From Ruminococcus sp. (GTDB lineage Bacteria; Bacillota; Clostridia; Oscillospirales; Ruminococcaceae), in NCBI GenBank assembly GCA_017519145.1, contig JAFWTA010000002.1:1-39513 (forward strand): a stretch of 39,513 nt of DNA. The letters are read 5' to 3'. The stretch's first letter is position 1, and each line of letters starts with the position of its first letter. This document shows, in pieces, positions 20,319 through 30,156 of this stretch. The notes below the pieces were generated by a model, which was not told the DNA's origin, did not search any database, and worked only from the letters and a program-made list of their open reading frames with translations. The position numbers and the translations under genes were made by a program.

Positions 20319-23237
20319 GTGAACAGATTATTGCAGAGACTTTTTTCAGGGGCAGCAGCCCTTGTTTTCTGCGGCACGTCACAGATATTCCCTGTGGCTG
20401 CCGAGGACACATCTGCACAGGCGGCAATGGCGGCGGACTACTACGCTATGGCTTCCCCCGACAGTGAGATGCTCAGCTTCGGGGACTACTATGATCTTCA
20501 TTCCGCAGAGCCCCGACCCGATACGGAAATAGTCATAGAGGGAGCGGACTATGCTTCTTCGGCAGGGGGAGAATTCCGCAAGGGCAGCTTCACCGACGAC
20601 TTCGGCGAGGAGCGCGGCAATGTGCTGCTCTGGAACAGCGCCGACGGCGAGGTATCCTATCGCTTCACGGTGCCCGAGACCGGAAATTACTGCCTTTCGG
20701 CGGATTACTGCCCCATGATATCGAACAGCACCTACATAGAGCTGGGGCTGGAGATAGACGGACAGGCTCCCTATGATACCGCATCAAGGCTTACACTCGG
20801 CAGGGTATGGGTCAACGAAAAGGACATATACACGGATATACGCGGAAATCAGGTGCGTCCTGCTCAGGTGCAGAAGTCGGCGTGGAGGAGCTGCTTCTTC
20901 GGTGACGTTGACGGACTTTTCAGCGAGCCTCTGTTCTTTTATCTGGAAAAAGGCTCCCATGAGCTGAAGCTGACCTCGGAAAGGGCTCAGCTCGCCATAG
21001 AAAGGCTGTGCTTCTGCCAGCGTGAGGAGCTTCCCGATCACAGCAGCTATGCAGCTTCCGCAGGCGCGGATATCACCGTTGAGGGCACAGCCTCCGCACT
21101 TTTCAGGATAGAGGGGGAGAATGCGGCGTTCAAGTCCGACCCGACGCTCTATCCCACATACGACAACAGCAGCTACCTTGCCTCGCCCTCTGACCCGAGG
21201 AAAATGGTCTACAACACCCTCGGCAGCGGAAACTGGAAAAAAGCGCTCCAGTCCGTCACATGGGAGATACCTGCGGAGGAGACAGGTGTAGGGGGCTGGT
21301 ATAAAATAGGCATAAAGGCACGGCAGGATCAGATAAGAGGCTTCGACTCCGAGCGCCGTATCTACATCGACGGCAAGGTGCCATGCAAAGAGCTTGACGG
21401 CGTGAAGTTCCACTACGATACGGACTGGTCTGTGACTACACCGAAAAGCGGCGGCGAGCCCGTGTATATCTGGCTGGAGGGCGGAATGAGCCATACCATT
21501 ACAATGGAGGCTGTCCCCGGCGAGATAGGCGGCTGTCTCCGCAGGCTTGACAGTGCCGTAAAGGAGCTTAACACCTATTACCGCAGAGTTCTGATGATAA
21601 CGGGACCCGCTCCCGATAAATACACGGATTATTACGTTCACGAGAAGATACCCGAGCTGGTGGACAAGTTCACCGGCATCTCCGCCGAGCTCAAGGACGT
21701 TCAGAAGGAGATAGAGTCTATTTCGGGCAGCAGCGGCACCGAGGCGGCTGCCATAGAGAATATGGCGGTTATTCTTGACAAGTGTACTGCCAAGCCCCTG
21801 AAGATACCCTCGTATCTTTCGCAGATAAAGACAGGTATCACCTCACTTTCAGCGTGGATGAGAGACAACCGCGACCAGCCCCTTGAGGTAGACTATATCG
21901 AGTTCGCGTCCGCGGACCGCAGCTTCACAAGCTGTAAGGAGAAGCTGGGCAAGTCGCTGAAATTCGGCTTTGAGGGCTTCATCGGTTCATTCTTCGAGGA
22001 CTACACCACCCTCTCCGATGTTTCGGGCGAGGACGCCATCGACGTCTGGGTGGCTCTGGGCAGAGATCAGGCACAGGTGGTCAAGGAGATGACGGAGAAC
22101 CAGTTCATGCAGGAAACAGGCATACCCGTTTCCGTTAACCTTGTTACAGGCGGCGTTGTGGAGGCCACTATTGCGGGAAAGGGGCCCGACGCGGCACTTT
22201 TCCTCGGGGGAGAGTTCCCCGTAAATCTGGCAGCCCGTGACCTTCTTGTGGATCTTTCTCAGTTTGACGACTTTGAGGAGGTAAAGGGACGCTTCCAGAA
22301 AAACGCCATGACGCAGTACACCTACAACGGCGGCTGCTACGGAATCCCCGTCAGTCAGACCTTCCCCATGATGTTCTACCGCACCGATATACTGACGGAG
22401 CTGGGCTTCACCTCTCCGCCCGAGACATGGAGCGGACTTATCGATATGCTGCCTGCGCTCCAGCGCAGATATATGTCGGTGGGACTTGTCCTGCCGCCCA
22501 ATGATATATCTCCTGCCACGGAATGCGGCCATACCTTTGCAATGCTGCTGCTCCAGAAGGGGCAGAACTACTATAACCCTGAGCAGACCGCCTCCGCTCT
22601 GGACACCACCGCGGCGGTGCAGTCCTTTGAGGAGTGGACGGACTTCTACACCAAGTACAGCTTCGAGCAGGTCTACGACGGGTTCAGCAGGTTCAGGACA
22701 GGGGAGTACCCCATAGTTATCGCGAATTATACCTTCTTCAACCAGCTTACCGCCGCTTCTCCCGAGATAAACGGCCTGTGGGACTTCTGTCCCGTGCCCG
22801 GCACCGAGAGAGAGGACGGAACTGTTTCCCACGCGGCAAATTCAAGCGGCTCGGGAGCGGTCATCTTCAAAAAGGTGAAGAACAAGGAGAACGCATGGCG
22901 CTTTATCAAGTGGTTCACAGACACCGAAACACAGGTGAGGTATGCCGCTCAGATAGAGGGACTCATGGGAACTATGGGAAGATTTGACACGGCGAATACC
23001 GAGGCTCTCGGGCAGATGTCATGGTCGTCCGACGAGCTTGCAAGGCTCCGCGCCCAGCAGGAGGAGCTGACGGAGATACCCGTTACCCCTGCGTCCTACG
23101 CGGTTACCAGAAATATCATGAACGCCTTCCGCGAGACCATCAACGAGGGCGCAAATCCCCGTGATACCCTTATATGGTACAACAGGGACATAAACGACGA
23201 AATAACGCGAAAGCGTAAAAACTTAGGACTTGAATAA
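20319..23237 (+). CDS. large multidomain extracellular solute-binding protein
   Basis: This 972-residue secreted protein starts with a signal peptide (about 1-29, cleavage near PVAA-ED; no convincing lipobox). Two beta-rich modules follow, at about 65-240 and 258-410, each beginning with a similar phrase (EIVIEGADY, LFRIEGENA) and resembling carbohydrate-binding jelly-roll modules. A helical, coiled-coil-like linker (about 410-530) leads to a family 1 solute-binding domain (about 555-950: GKGPDAALFLGG, GGCYGIPVSQTFPMMFYRTDIL, ENAWRFIKWFTD). The GTG start at 20319 follows GGAG by 5 nt, and the frame's upstream part lies before the promoter. It would capture a glycan for the adjacent permeases. 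The missing lipobox suggests it stays at the membrane by other means or is shed. Confidence 0.85.
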   Translation: MNRLLQRLFSGAAALVFCGTSQIFPVAAEDTSAQAAMAADYYAMASPDSEMLSFGDYYDLHSAEPRPDTEIVIEGADYASSAGGEFRKGSFTDDFGEERGNVLLWNSADGEVSYRFTVPETGNYCLSADYCPMISNSTYIELGLEIDGQAPYDTASRLTLGRVWVNEKDIYTDIRGNQVRPAQVQKSAWRSCFFGDVDGLFSEPLFFYLEKGSHELKLTSERAQLAIERLCFCQREELPDHSSYAASAGADITVEGTASALFRIEGENAAFKSDPTLYPTYDNSSYLASPSDPRKMVYNTLGSGNWKKALQSVTWEIPAEETGVGGWYKIGIKARQDQIRGFDSERRIYIDGKVPCKELDGVKFHYDTDWSVTTPKSGGEPVYIWLEGGMSHTITMEAVPGEIGGCLRRLDSAVKELNTYYRRVLMITGPAPDKYTDYYVHEKIPELVDKFTGISAELKDVQKEIESISGSSGTEAAAIENMAVILDKCTAKPLKIPSYLSQIKTGITSLSAWMRDNRDQPLEVDYIEFASADRSFTSCKEKLGKSLKFGFEGFIGSFFEDYTTLSDVSGEDAIDVWVALGRDQAQVVKEMTENQFMQETGIPVSVNLVTGGVVEATIAGKGPDAALFLGGEFPVNLAARDLLVDLSQFDDFEEVKGRFQKNAMTQYTYNGGCYGIPVSQTFPMMFYRTDILTELGFTSPPETWSGLIDMLPALQRRYMSVGLVLPPNDISPATECGHTFAMLLLQKGQNYYNPEQTASALDTTAAVQSFEEWTDFYTKYSFEQVYDGFSRFRTGEYPIVIANYTFFNQLTAASPEINGLWDFCPVPGTEREDGTVSHAANSSGSGAVIFKKVKNKENAWRFIKWFTDTETQVRYAAQIEGLMGTMGRFDTANTEALGQMSWSSDELARLRAQQEELTEIPVTPASYAVTRNIMNAFRETINEGANPRDTLIWYNRDINDEITRKRKNLGLE

Positions 23238-23239
23238 AT

Positions 23240-23340
23240 AAGCCCTCAGCCCTTAGCCGTTAGCCATCAGGGGAGCGGCTGTGTTTCTTGCAGGGCTGAG
23301 TTCGGCTATCATATGTAGGGAACGCCGCCCTCGGCGTTCC
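23240..23340. repeat. composite intergenic repeat, copy B
   Basis: The start (about 23240-23275) repeats AGCCCTTAGCC, TTAGCCAT, AGG and AGCGGCT words seen in copy A at 4117. It is followed by a perfect palindrome, GGAACGCCG-CCCT-CGGCGTTCC (23319-23340), without a T-run. It sits inside the large sugar operon between the binding protein and the first permease, so as RNA it may affect the ratio of the two. Confidence 0.6.
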
Positions 23341-23368
23341 GAAAAAATGCTGAAAGGAGTGTGAAAAA

Positions 23369-24286
23369 ATGGCGGTCAAAACTCAGAAGCGTGAGAAAGG
23401 CGCTCTCTGGCGCGATATAAAGCGCAATAAAGCCTGCTACGGTATGCTTGCGCCCTTTATGATATTCTTCATACTCTTTACGGCTGTCCCCGTGCTGATG
23501 TCCCTGCCTATGGGCTTTACGGACTTCGATATGGCAAGGCCGCCCAAATTCGTGGGGCTTTCCAACTTCACCACCCTTTTCTTCTCCGACAAGATATTCA
23601 TGCGCTCCATAAGGGTGACTATCGTATTCGCCCTGCTTACGGGACCTGTCAGCTATGTGCTGTGCTTCCTGCTGGCATGGCTCATAAACGAGATGCACCC
23701 GAAGCTCAAGACCTTCTTCACACTCATATTCTACGCCCCCTCAATGGCTAACGTGTATACGGTGTGGAAGCTTATTTTCAGCGGCGATATGAACGGTTAT
23801 CTCAACTCCTTCCTCATTGACCTCGGCATCATCAACGCTCCCGTGCAGTGGCTCACCGACGGCAGATACGTCCTCGGAGTCACCATAGTGGTGCAGCTGT
23901 GGATATCCCTCGGAGCAGGCTTTCTTGCCCTCCGCGCGGGCTTCCAGAACATCGACCGCTCCATGTATGAGGCGGGAGCCATCGAGGGCATACGCACACG
24001 CTGGCAGGAGCTCATATACATCGTTATCCCATCAATGGGACCCCAGCTCATGTTCGCGGCGGTAATGCAGATAGTGAGCTCCTTTACCGCAGGCACAGTC
24101 GCCCAGAACCTTGTGGGCTTCCCCAGTACCGACTACAAAGCCCATACCATCATGACCCATGCCTTTGACTACGGCTGGCAGCGCTTTGAGATGGGCTATG
24201 CCTCGGCTATATGTATGATACTTTTCGCTGCCATGTTCCTGCTGAACAAGCTCATCAGCAAGGTGCTGGGCAAGTATATGGACTGA
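23369..24286 (+). CDS. sugar ABC transporter permease (MalF/LplB type), first pair
   Basis: This 305-residue permease has six hydrophobic segments and the EAA loop YEAGAIEGIRTRWQE, then IPSMGPQLM (about 196-225), which docks on the ATPase. The N-terminal pattern CYGMLAPFMIFFILFTAVPVLMS is typical of CUT1 family permeases. AAAGGAG precedes the ATG by about 9 nt. It is separated from the binding-protein gene by 130 nt containing a strong palindrome, while its partner permease begins 12 nt after its stop. Confidence 0.93.
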   Translation: MAVKTQKREKGALWRDIKRNKACYGMLAPFMIFFILFTAVPVLMSLPMGFTDFDMARPPKFVGLSNFTTLFFSDKIFMRSIRVTIVFALLTGPVSYVLCFLLAWLINEMHPKLKTFFTLIFYAPSMANVYTVWKLIFSGDMNGYLNSFLIDLGIINAPVQWLTDGRYVLGVTIVVQLWISLGAGFLALRAGFQNIDRSMYEAGAIEGIRTRWQELIYIVIPSMGPQLMFAAVMQIVSSFTAGTVAQNLVGFPSTDYKAHTIMTHAFDYGWQRFEMGYASAICMILFAAMFLLNKLISKVLGKYMD

Positions 24287-24298
24287 GGAGGCGAAGCT

Positions 24299-25177
24299 GT
24301 GGCAGAGATAAATACCGCGAAGCTTCGCGGCTCAAACAGACAGGCAGGCAGAAAGTACGGCGGCAGTGTGGTCATATTCCTTTTCCTTGCACTGCTGGGA
24401 CTTTTCATGTTCCTGCCCATATATCTTACGGTCATAATGTCAATAAAGCCTGTGGAGGAGCTCTTTGTCTTTCCGCCCAAGCTCTATGCCGTAAGACCTA
24501 CCCTTGATAATTTCAGGGATATGTTCAGGGTGCTCCACCAGAACAGGGTGCCCTTTTCGAGATATGTGTTCAACAGCATATTCGTAACCGTGACGGTAAC
24601 GGTGCTTCAATGCGTGTTCTCGTCAATGGCGGCATTCGTGCTGGCAAAGTGCAGATTCCCGGGAAGCAAATTCATCAACGGCGTTATCGTCGTGGCGCTG
24701 CTGTACCAGAGCAGCGTAATATACATCATGCAGTACATCGTCATGGCAAAGCTCCACATGATAGACACCTACATGGCGCTGATATTCCCTGCCATAGCCT
24801 CGCCTATGGGACTTTTTCTCATGAGGCAGTCCATAAGTCAGGTGCCCGACTCCATGATAGAGGCGGCAAAGGTGGACGGAGCAGGACTTTTCCGCATATG
24901 CTGGCAGATAGTCATACCCAACCAGAAGCCTGCACTCATGACGCTGATAATATTCGCGTTTCAGGGCGCATGGAACATCCAGACAGGCTCCGTGGTGTTC
25001 AGGGAGCAGTACAAGACCCTGCCTACGGTGGTCACACAGGCGGCTTCCTCGGGACTTGCAAGAGCAGGCGTGGCAATGGCAGCGGCAGTTTTCCTGCTGA
25101 TACCGCCCATAGTCATATTCATGCTGGCACAGAGACAGGTCATCGAGACCATGGCGCATTCGGGAATAAAGGAATAA
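24299..25177 (+). CDS. sugar ABC transporter permease (MalG type), first pair
   Basis: This 292-residue permease starts at a GTG preceded by GAGGAGG (24285-24291) that overlaps the stop of the upstream permease gene, so translation is probably coupled. It has six membrane segments and the EAA loop MIEAAKVDGAGLFRICW, then IPNQKPALM (about 186-213). It ends in IETMAHSGIKE, matching the usual MalG-type tail. Partner of the permease at 23369. Confidence 0.93.
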   Translation: MAEINTAKLRGSNRQAGRKYGGSVVIFLFLALLGLFMFLPIYLTVIMSIKPVEELFVFPPKLYAVRPTLDNFRDMFRVLHQNRVPFSRYVFNSIFVTVTVTVLQCVFSSMAAFVLAKCRFPGSKFINGVIVVALLYQSSVIYIMQYIVMAKLHMIDTYMALIFPAIASPMGLFLMRQSISQVPDSMIEAAKVDGAGLFRICWQIVIPNQKPALMTLIIFAFQGAWNIQTGSVVFREQYKTLPTVVTQAASSGLARAGVAMAAAVFLLIPPIVIFMLAQRQVIETMAHSGIKE

Positions 25178-25211
25178 TATACGGTTCAACTGTCGGAAGG
25201 GAGTGAGGCAA

Positions 25212-26702
25212 GTGAAAAGATATACGGGCGTGTTTGCAGCGGCACTTGCCGCACTGACACTTTTGGCACCATGCTCCTCGGCGGCTTCGGGAGAGCCCTA
25301 CGAGAGCTATAACTATGACAACTGGGGGGACGCCATACCCTCACAGGCAGGATATACCGCAGACCGCGCTGTTTCGGGATTTGATCTCGGTGTGGGAGCC
25401 TTCAGCGACCCCGGCGACATCTTCTTTGACGATGAGGGCGTGCTCTACATCACCGATACGGGCAACAACCGCATAATCGCTGCGGACAGCAGTCTCGAGA
25501 AGGTCATAAAGGTATATGACCGCTTCACCATGCCCGACGGCTCCGAGACCACCCTCAACAAGCCCATGGGTGTTTTCGTGTCGGCGGAGAACGGCTTCAT
25601 ATACATTGCCGACAGCGATAATTCCAGAGTCCTCATCTCCGACAAGGAGGGCAATGTTCAGAGCGAGATAACCAAGCCCGAGTCCGGGGTCTATGATCAG
25701 AAGCGTACATTCCTGCCCCAGCGTGTCATCGCCGACAAGGGCGGCAACGTCTATGTGGTGCTGGGAAATATAACCACGGGCGCAGCAATGTTCGCTCCCG
25801 ACGGCAGCTTCTCGGGCTTTTACGGTGCAAACCGCGTGGAGCCTACTGCAAAGATAATCGGCAACTACATAAAGAGCATATTCATGTCCGACGAGAAGAA
25901 AGCCCACAGGACGAGAACTGTTCCCTCGGGCATAACCTCATTCGATATCGACGGGGACTTCATATTCACCTGCACAGCCTCGGGCACTCAGACCACCGAT
26001 ACGGTGAAGAAGCTCAACGCCGCAGGCAGGAACATCTTCGCCAACATGGAGCTTACCTTCGGGGACTACACTCCCATGTACGACACCTCGCGGAACAAGG
26101 TCCTCTCGCCGTCCATCGTGGATATCGACGTATCCGAGGACGGCTGCATAAACTGCCTTGACTTTACCACGGGCAGGGTGTTCCAGTACGATGAGGACTG
26201 CAATCTGCTGTTCATCACAGGCACCATCGCCAAGCAGACAGGCGGTTTTGACCATGTGGCGGCGGTGGAGTCCCGCGGCAGCGAGCTATATGTCCTCGAC
26301 TCAATGAAGGACACCATAACCGTGTTCAGGGAGACATCCTTCGGCAGCATAGTCCATGAGGCGGCGGCTCTCCACAATGCAGGATATTATGAAGAAGCCC
26401 TCGGACCGTGGCAGGAGGTGCTGAAAAGAGACGGCAACTACAACAGAGCCTATGTGGGAGTGGCTTCCGCTCTGCTCAGGCAGGGGGACTACAAAGGCGC
26501 AATGAAATATGCAAAGCTTGCGGATGCAGGCGATATATACAACAAGGCTTTCGAGGGCAGGCGCAGGGAGTTCCTCAAGGAGAACTTCCCCGTCATCGCC
26601 GCAGTCATCGTCCTTGCCGCAGGGGCGCTCATAGTCCGCGGCAGGCTGAAAAAAAGGCACAGAGCAGTTACTCATAAGGGAGAGGAGGAGCAGCAGTCAT
26701 GA
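25212..26702 (+). CDS. NHL-repeat and TPR membrane-anchored extracellular protein
   Basis: This 496-residue protein has a signal peptide (about 1-25), then a short conserved-looking block (YNYDNWGDAIPSQAGY, about 33-48), then NHL-type beta-propeller repeats (for example DPGDIFFDDEGVLYITDTG at 67-85 and MGVFVSAENGFIYIADSDNSR near 119-139). A TPR-like helical region follows near 390-440 (GYYEEALGPWQEVL), then one membrane segment (about 460-478) and a basic tail. The propeller faces outside with a C-terminal anchor. It probably binds a partner or a polymer; no catalytic motif is seen. The GTG at 25212 fits the AAGGGAG site better than the GTG at 25203. Its stop overlaps the next start (ATGA), indicating tight coupling. 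Confidence 0.85.
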   Translation: MKRYTGVFAAALAALTLLAPCSSAASGEPYESYNYDNWGDAIPSQAGYTADRAVSGFDLGVGAFSDPGDIFFDDEGVLYITDTGNNRIIAADSSLEKVIKVYDRFTMPDGSETTLNKPMGVFVSAENGFIYIADSDNSRVLISDKEGNVQSEITKPESGVYDQKRTFLPQRVIADKGGNVYVVLGNITTGAAMFAPDGSFSGFYGANRVEPTAKIIGNYIKSIFMSDEKKAHRTRTVPSGITSFDIDGDFIFTCTASGTQTTDTVKKLNAAGRNIFANMELTFGDYTPMYDTSRNKVLSPSIVDIDVSEDGCINCLDFTTGRVFQYDEDCNLLFITGTIAKQTGGFDHVAAVESRGSELYVLDSMKDTITVFRETSFGSIVHEAAALHNAGYYEEALGPWQEVLKRDGNYNRAYVGVASALLRQGDYKGAMKYAKLADAGDIYNKAFEGRRREFLKENFPVIAAVIVLAAGALIVRGRLKKRHRAVTHKGEEEQQS

Positions 26703-27328
26703 TGGATCTTACACAGAGACAGTGGGTGAAGTATGCTGTCATGCACCCTGTTGAGGGCTTCGAGGATATGCGCTGGAAGAAGTCGGGCTCGCTGAAGATA
26801 GCCGCCCTGATAATAGTGCTGCTCTTTTTCGGAGAGATAGCCTTCGGCAGGCTCTACGGCTTCCAGTTCTATATCGCCTACGACAAGACCTTCAATATAA
26901 TCCCCTATATCGTTCGGAGCTTCGTGCTTTTCGGCGCGTGGACAGTGGGGAACTGGTCGGTGTGTACCCTCCTTGACGGCGAGGGTACGCTGAAAAATAT
27001 CTGCATTTACAGTGCCTATGCACTCATACCATATACGGTACAGCTCTATATCAACGTCATACTCTCCCATTTTCTCATACGGGACGAGTATGTGTTCATG
27101 CAGATAATCGAGCTCATAGGCGTGGGATGGACGGTGATACTGCTGTTCTCGGCGATAAAGTCGGTTCATCAGTACTCCTTCGGCAAGACCGTCCTCGCCA
27201 TAGTGCTGACCATAGCGGCAATGCTCATCATGCTGTTCCTGCTGGTGCTGCTGATGTCGCTGATACAGCAGATCTTCATATTCATATCCACCGTTTACAC
27301 CGAGCTCTCATACAGGGCGCGTGTCTGA
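26699..27328 (+). CDS. YIP1-like multi-pass membrane protein
   Basis: This 209-residue protein has five hydrophobic segments (about 34-52, 66-88, 100-120, 133-155 and 163-195) and the N-terminal pattern VMHPVEGFEDMRWKKSGS, followed by membrane segments typical of bacterial YIP1-family proteins. The role of the family in bacteria is not established; it could be a membrane component or scaffold of the transporter. It overlaps the preceding gene by 4 nt (ATGA), with AGGAGGAG just upstream. Its conserved position beside NHL/TPR and DUF5696-type proteins is recalled from other Firmicutes and should be verified. Confidence 0.8.
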   Translation: MMDLTQRQWVKYAVMHPVEGFEDMRWKKSGSLKIAALIIVLLFFGEIAFGRLYGFQFYIAYDKTFNIIPYIVRSFVLFGAWTVGNWSVCTLLDGEGTLKNICIYSAYALIPYTVQLYINVILSHFLIRDEYVFMQIIELIGVGWTVILLFSAIKSVHQYSFGKTVLAIVLTIAAMLIMLFLLVLLMSLIQQIFIFISTVYTELSYRARV

Positions 27329-27340
27329 AAGGCGGTGCCC

Positions 27341-30136
27341 ATGGGAATGATACCGAAAAAGATCCTGCTTTGTCTCCTTGCGGCTGCGGTCATGACCGTT
27401 CCATGCAGCGCCTATGCAGACGGGGAGGACAATGAGACTGCCCCCGAGCTGACAGAGGAGGACACCGAGGAGACTGCCGCCGCCGAGGAGAAAGCGAAGC
27501 GCTCCGAGGCAGTGGAGAAGGCAGAGCTGTCCCGCGAGGACGCGGAGCAGTATCTGAAAAAGATAGGCTCTGCCGACGGCTTTGATGTTTACTTTAAGGA
27601 TAAGGACTTCGACGACGAGCTCTGGGAAAAGGCAGGCGGCAAGCCAAAGAGCAAAAAGGAATACACCGAGGAGCAGCAGCTCCTCTCAGACAAGATAGCC
27701 GAGCTGAAAAAGCTGGGCGAGCTTGTCATAATTGATACCAAGACAGGCAGGGCTGCGGCTTCATTCAAGAGCGGCAGCAAGTGCGATGAGGGCAGGCTCT
27801 GGGTCAGCGACGCAGGCAGGTTCTTCATCATCACCGACGAGGACACCACTAAAGTCGTAAGGCTGAGACAGGTGGTCTCCACTCTCGACAGCAGATATGC
27901 ATTCATCTCCTCTGACGGAAAGACAGTGGAGCTTCTTAAAAAGGACTTGAGGGGGATCGACGAGATCTTCACCTACGACGGCATAGAGGACGGCAGACGG
28001 ATATACACCTCGGGTGACAGCTTCGCATGGCTCACCGCCGACAGGAAGCACTTCCTCGGCGCATACCGCAGCGGCGCGGAGAATGAGAAGCTGCGCATGA
28101 TAGTTGACGACAGGAGCGCTGTTTTCGGCATAGAGGTAAAGGACACAGGCTATATATGGTGGTCATCCCCCCTTGAAGCCACACAGGACAGGGCTGCCAC
28201 AGCACTGCTTGCGGACGAGCTGCGCTCATCGAATGTGCTCCGCTACGGAGTGCCGCTGAAGCGCTCCGGCAACAACGTGCTTCGCTCGGGAAGCGAGAAC
28301 GACTGCTCATTTACCGTCAGGGACATAAAGAACGGCATCCGCGTGGAGTATGACTACAAAAGTGCAGGCTTCAGGGTGCCTGTGGAGTACACCCTCGGTG
28401 AGGACTGCCTCATTGCGGCTGTTAAGGTGTCCGAGATACAGGAGACCAATGCCGCCAATGTGGCTACGGAGATGACCGTGCTGGGAAGTCTGGGAGCTGC
28501 CTCCGACAAGGAGGAGGGCTACTACGTTATCCCCGACGGCTGCGGAGCGCTGGTGCGCTTCAACAACAACCGCTCCTTCCAGAACAACATCTATCAGCAG
28601 AGAGTCTACGGTAATGATGTTACCGCCGTGCCCCGGAACAAGGGTGCGGTGACGGGACAGATATACCTGCCTGTCTATGGCGTGGTCAAGGAGGATAATG
28701 CCCTGCTGGCAGTTGCCGCAAAGGGCGACTCAAACGCATATCTCACTGCCAATGTATCAAGGCAGTCGGGCAGCAGCTACAACATCTGCAATCTCTCATT
28801 CATTCTCCGCAGCACCGACAGCTTCTATATGTCGGGCAGCAGCAACGAGAAATACACAGTATTTGAAAGCGGCAGCATAAAGTCCGACGATATCGAGATG
28901 AGATACTATCCCATTTCCAAAAAGGGCGCGGACTACACCGATATCGCCGAAAGATACCGCAGATACCTCATGGAGGAAAAGGGCGTAACAAAAAGGAGCA
29001 CCGCAGGTGAGGCTCCCATGTATCTCACGCTCTACGGCGGAGTTATGAAGAAAAAGCCCGTTCTGGGCATACCCATATCCCTGAGGGCCTCCGTTACAGA
29101 CTACGGTCAGGCAGCTGATATCATCAGCAGCCTCGGCAGCGGCGGCGTGGAGGATATGGTCATTTCCTACAAGAACTGGACCAATGACGGCATAAAGAAC
29201 AAGGTGGACACCGATGGCAAGCCCTCGGGCAGGCTGGGCGGCAGGTCGGGCTTCGGAAAGCTCACCGACCTTATGAACGACAAGGGATACAGCTTCTATC
29301 CCGTGTCCGACAACAGGGATTTCTATTCGGGCAACGGCTACTATTCCTTTACGGATACAGCAGTCCGTGTTTCGGGCTCATATTCGAGGATAGTCAGCTA
29401 CGACAGAGCCTACGGCATACCCAATAAGTTCAGGAAGAATATGTCACTGCTCTCACCGAGCTATTTTGGCGAGGTGCTGGGGGATATCTCCGAGAACTAC
29501 CCGAAAAACGGCATTGAGGGAGTTTCTCTCGGCGACCTTACAAGCTCACTGTACGGAGACTACGGCAAGAAGGGCATCTCACGCGCAAAGGCTGAGGACC
29601 TCCTTGAGGAGGGGTACGGCAGGCTGGATGACAGCCTTGAAAACGGCATACTTGCCGATACTGCCAATGCCTATGCACTGCCCTATGTCAGCAGAATCAA
29701 GGACGTTCCCCTGAGCTCGGGCAGGTCGGATATCTTCGACGAGGACGTCCCCTTCTATCAGATGGTGCTCCACGGAGTCCTGCCCTATTCCTCGGAAGCC
29801 ATAAACGGCAGTGCCGACCCCGAGACCGCTGTGCTCATGGCGGCAGCAACGGGAAGCTGTCTCAGCTACGATATGATATACGAGGAGACAGGGGAGCTCA
29901 AAGACACTGAGCTGGATACGCTCTATTACGCGAATTATAAATACTGGACAGACACTGCCGCAAGGGAGCAGAGTCTCCTTGCACCCATGCTGGAGCAGGT
30001 GTCGGACAGCTTCATCACAGGCTATGAAAGGGACGGGGACATCATAACTACGGATTATTCCAATGGTATCACCGTCACCACCGACTTGGTTGAGCATACC
30101 GTGAGCTGGGACGGCGGAACCATAGAACTGAAATAA
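27341..30136 (+). CDS. secreted DUF5696-like protein, possible glycoside hydrolase
   Basis: This 931-residue exported protein has a signal peptide (about 1-26, SAYA-DG), an acidic, Glu/Ala-rich segment (27-65) and a large beta-rich region (about 90-550) that reads like the beta-sandwich placed before catalytic barrels in several glycosidase families. From about 560 (MYLTLYGGV) there is an alternating strand/helix pattern consistent with a TIM barrel: VEDMVISYKNW, GVSLGDLTS near 726 (a possible catalytic Asp at the end of a strand) and VPFYQMVLHG near 802. I believe it belongs to the family annotated DUF5696. Enzyme activity is an inference. The ATG at 27341 was preferred, since AAAGG lies 8 nt upstream; GTG 27335 and ATG 27347 are alternatives. 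Confidence 0.8.
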   Translation: MGMIPKKILLCLLAAAVMTVPCSAYADGEDNETAPELTEEDTEETAAAEEKAKRSEAVEKAELSREDAEQYLKKIGSADGFDVYFKDKDFDDELWEKAGGKPKSKKEYTEEQQLLSDKIAELKKLGELVIIDTKTGRAAASFKSGSKCDEGRLWVSDAGRFFIITDEDTTKVVRLRQVVSTLDSRYAFISSDGKTVELLKKDLRGIDEIFTYDGIEDGRRIYTSGDSFAWLTADRKHFLGAYRSGAENEKLRMIVDDRSAVFGIEVKDTGYIWWSSPLEATQDRAATALLADELRSSNVLRYGVPLKRSGNNVLRSGSENDCSFTVRDIKNGIRVEYDYKSAGFRVPVEYTLGEDCLIAAVKVSEIQETNAANVATEMTVLGSLGAASDKEEGYYVIPDGCGALVRFNNNRSFQNNIYQQRVYGNDVTAVPRNKGAVTGQIYLPVYGVVKEDNALLAVAAKGDSNAYLTANVSRQSGSSYNICNLSFILRSTDSFYMSGSSNEKYTVFESGSIKSDDIEMRYYPISKKGADYTDIAERYRRYLMEEKGVTKRSTAGEAPMYLTLYGGVMKKKPVLGIPISLRASVTDYGQAADIISSLGSGGVEDMVISYKNWTNDGIKNKVDTDGKPSGRLGGRSGFGKLTDLMNDKGYSFYPVSDNRDFYSGNGYYSFTDTAVRVSGSYSRIVSYDRAYGIPNKFRKNMSLLSPSYFGEVLGDISENYPKNGIEGVSLGDLTSSLYGDYGKKGISRAKAEDLLEEGYGRLDDSLENGILADTANAYALPYVSRIKDVPLSSGRSDIFDEDVPFYQMVLHGVLPYSSEAINGSADPETAVLMAAATGSCLSYDMIYEETGELKDTELDTLYYANYKYWTDTAAREQSLLAPMLEQVSDSFITGYERDGDIITTDYSNGITVTTDLVEHTVSWDGGTIELK

Positions 30137-30156
30137 TTACAGGGAAGGAGGAAAAT

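Noticed and set aside
20784-22832. Two long minus-strand open frames (285 and 281 residues)
   Set aside because: Both are opposite the large solute-binding protein gene and have no recognisable domain or start signals.
23319-23340. Strong GGAACGCCG hairpin as a terminator between the binding protein and permease genes
   Set aside because: It is followed by GAAAAAA, not T, on the plus strand, so it is better read as a repeat or an RNA-stabilising hairpin within the operon.
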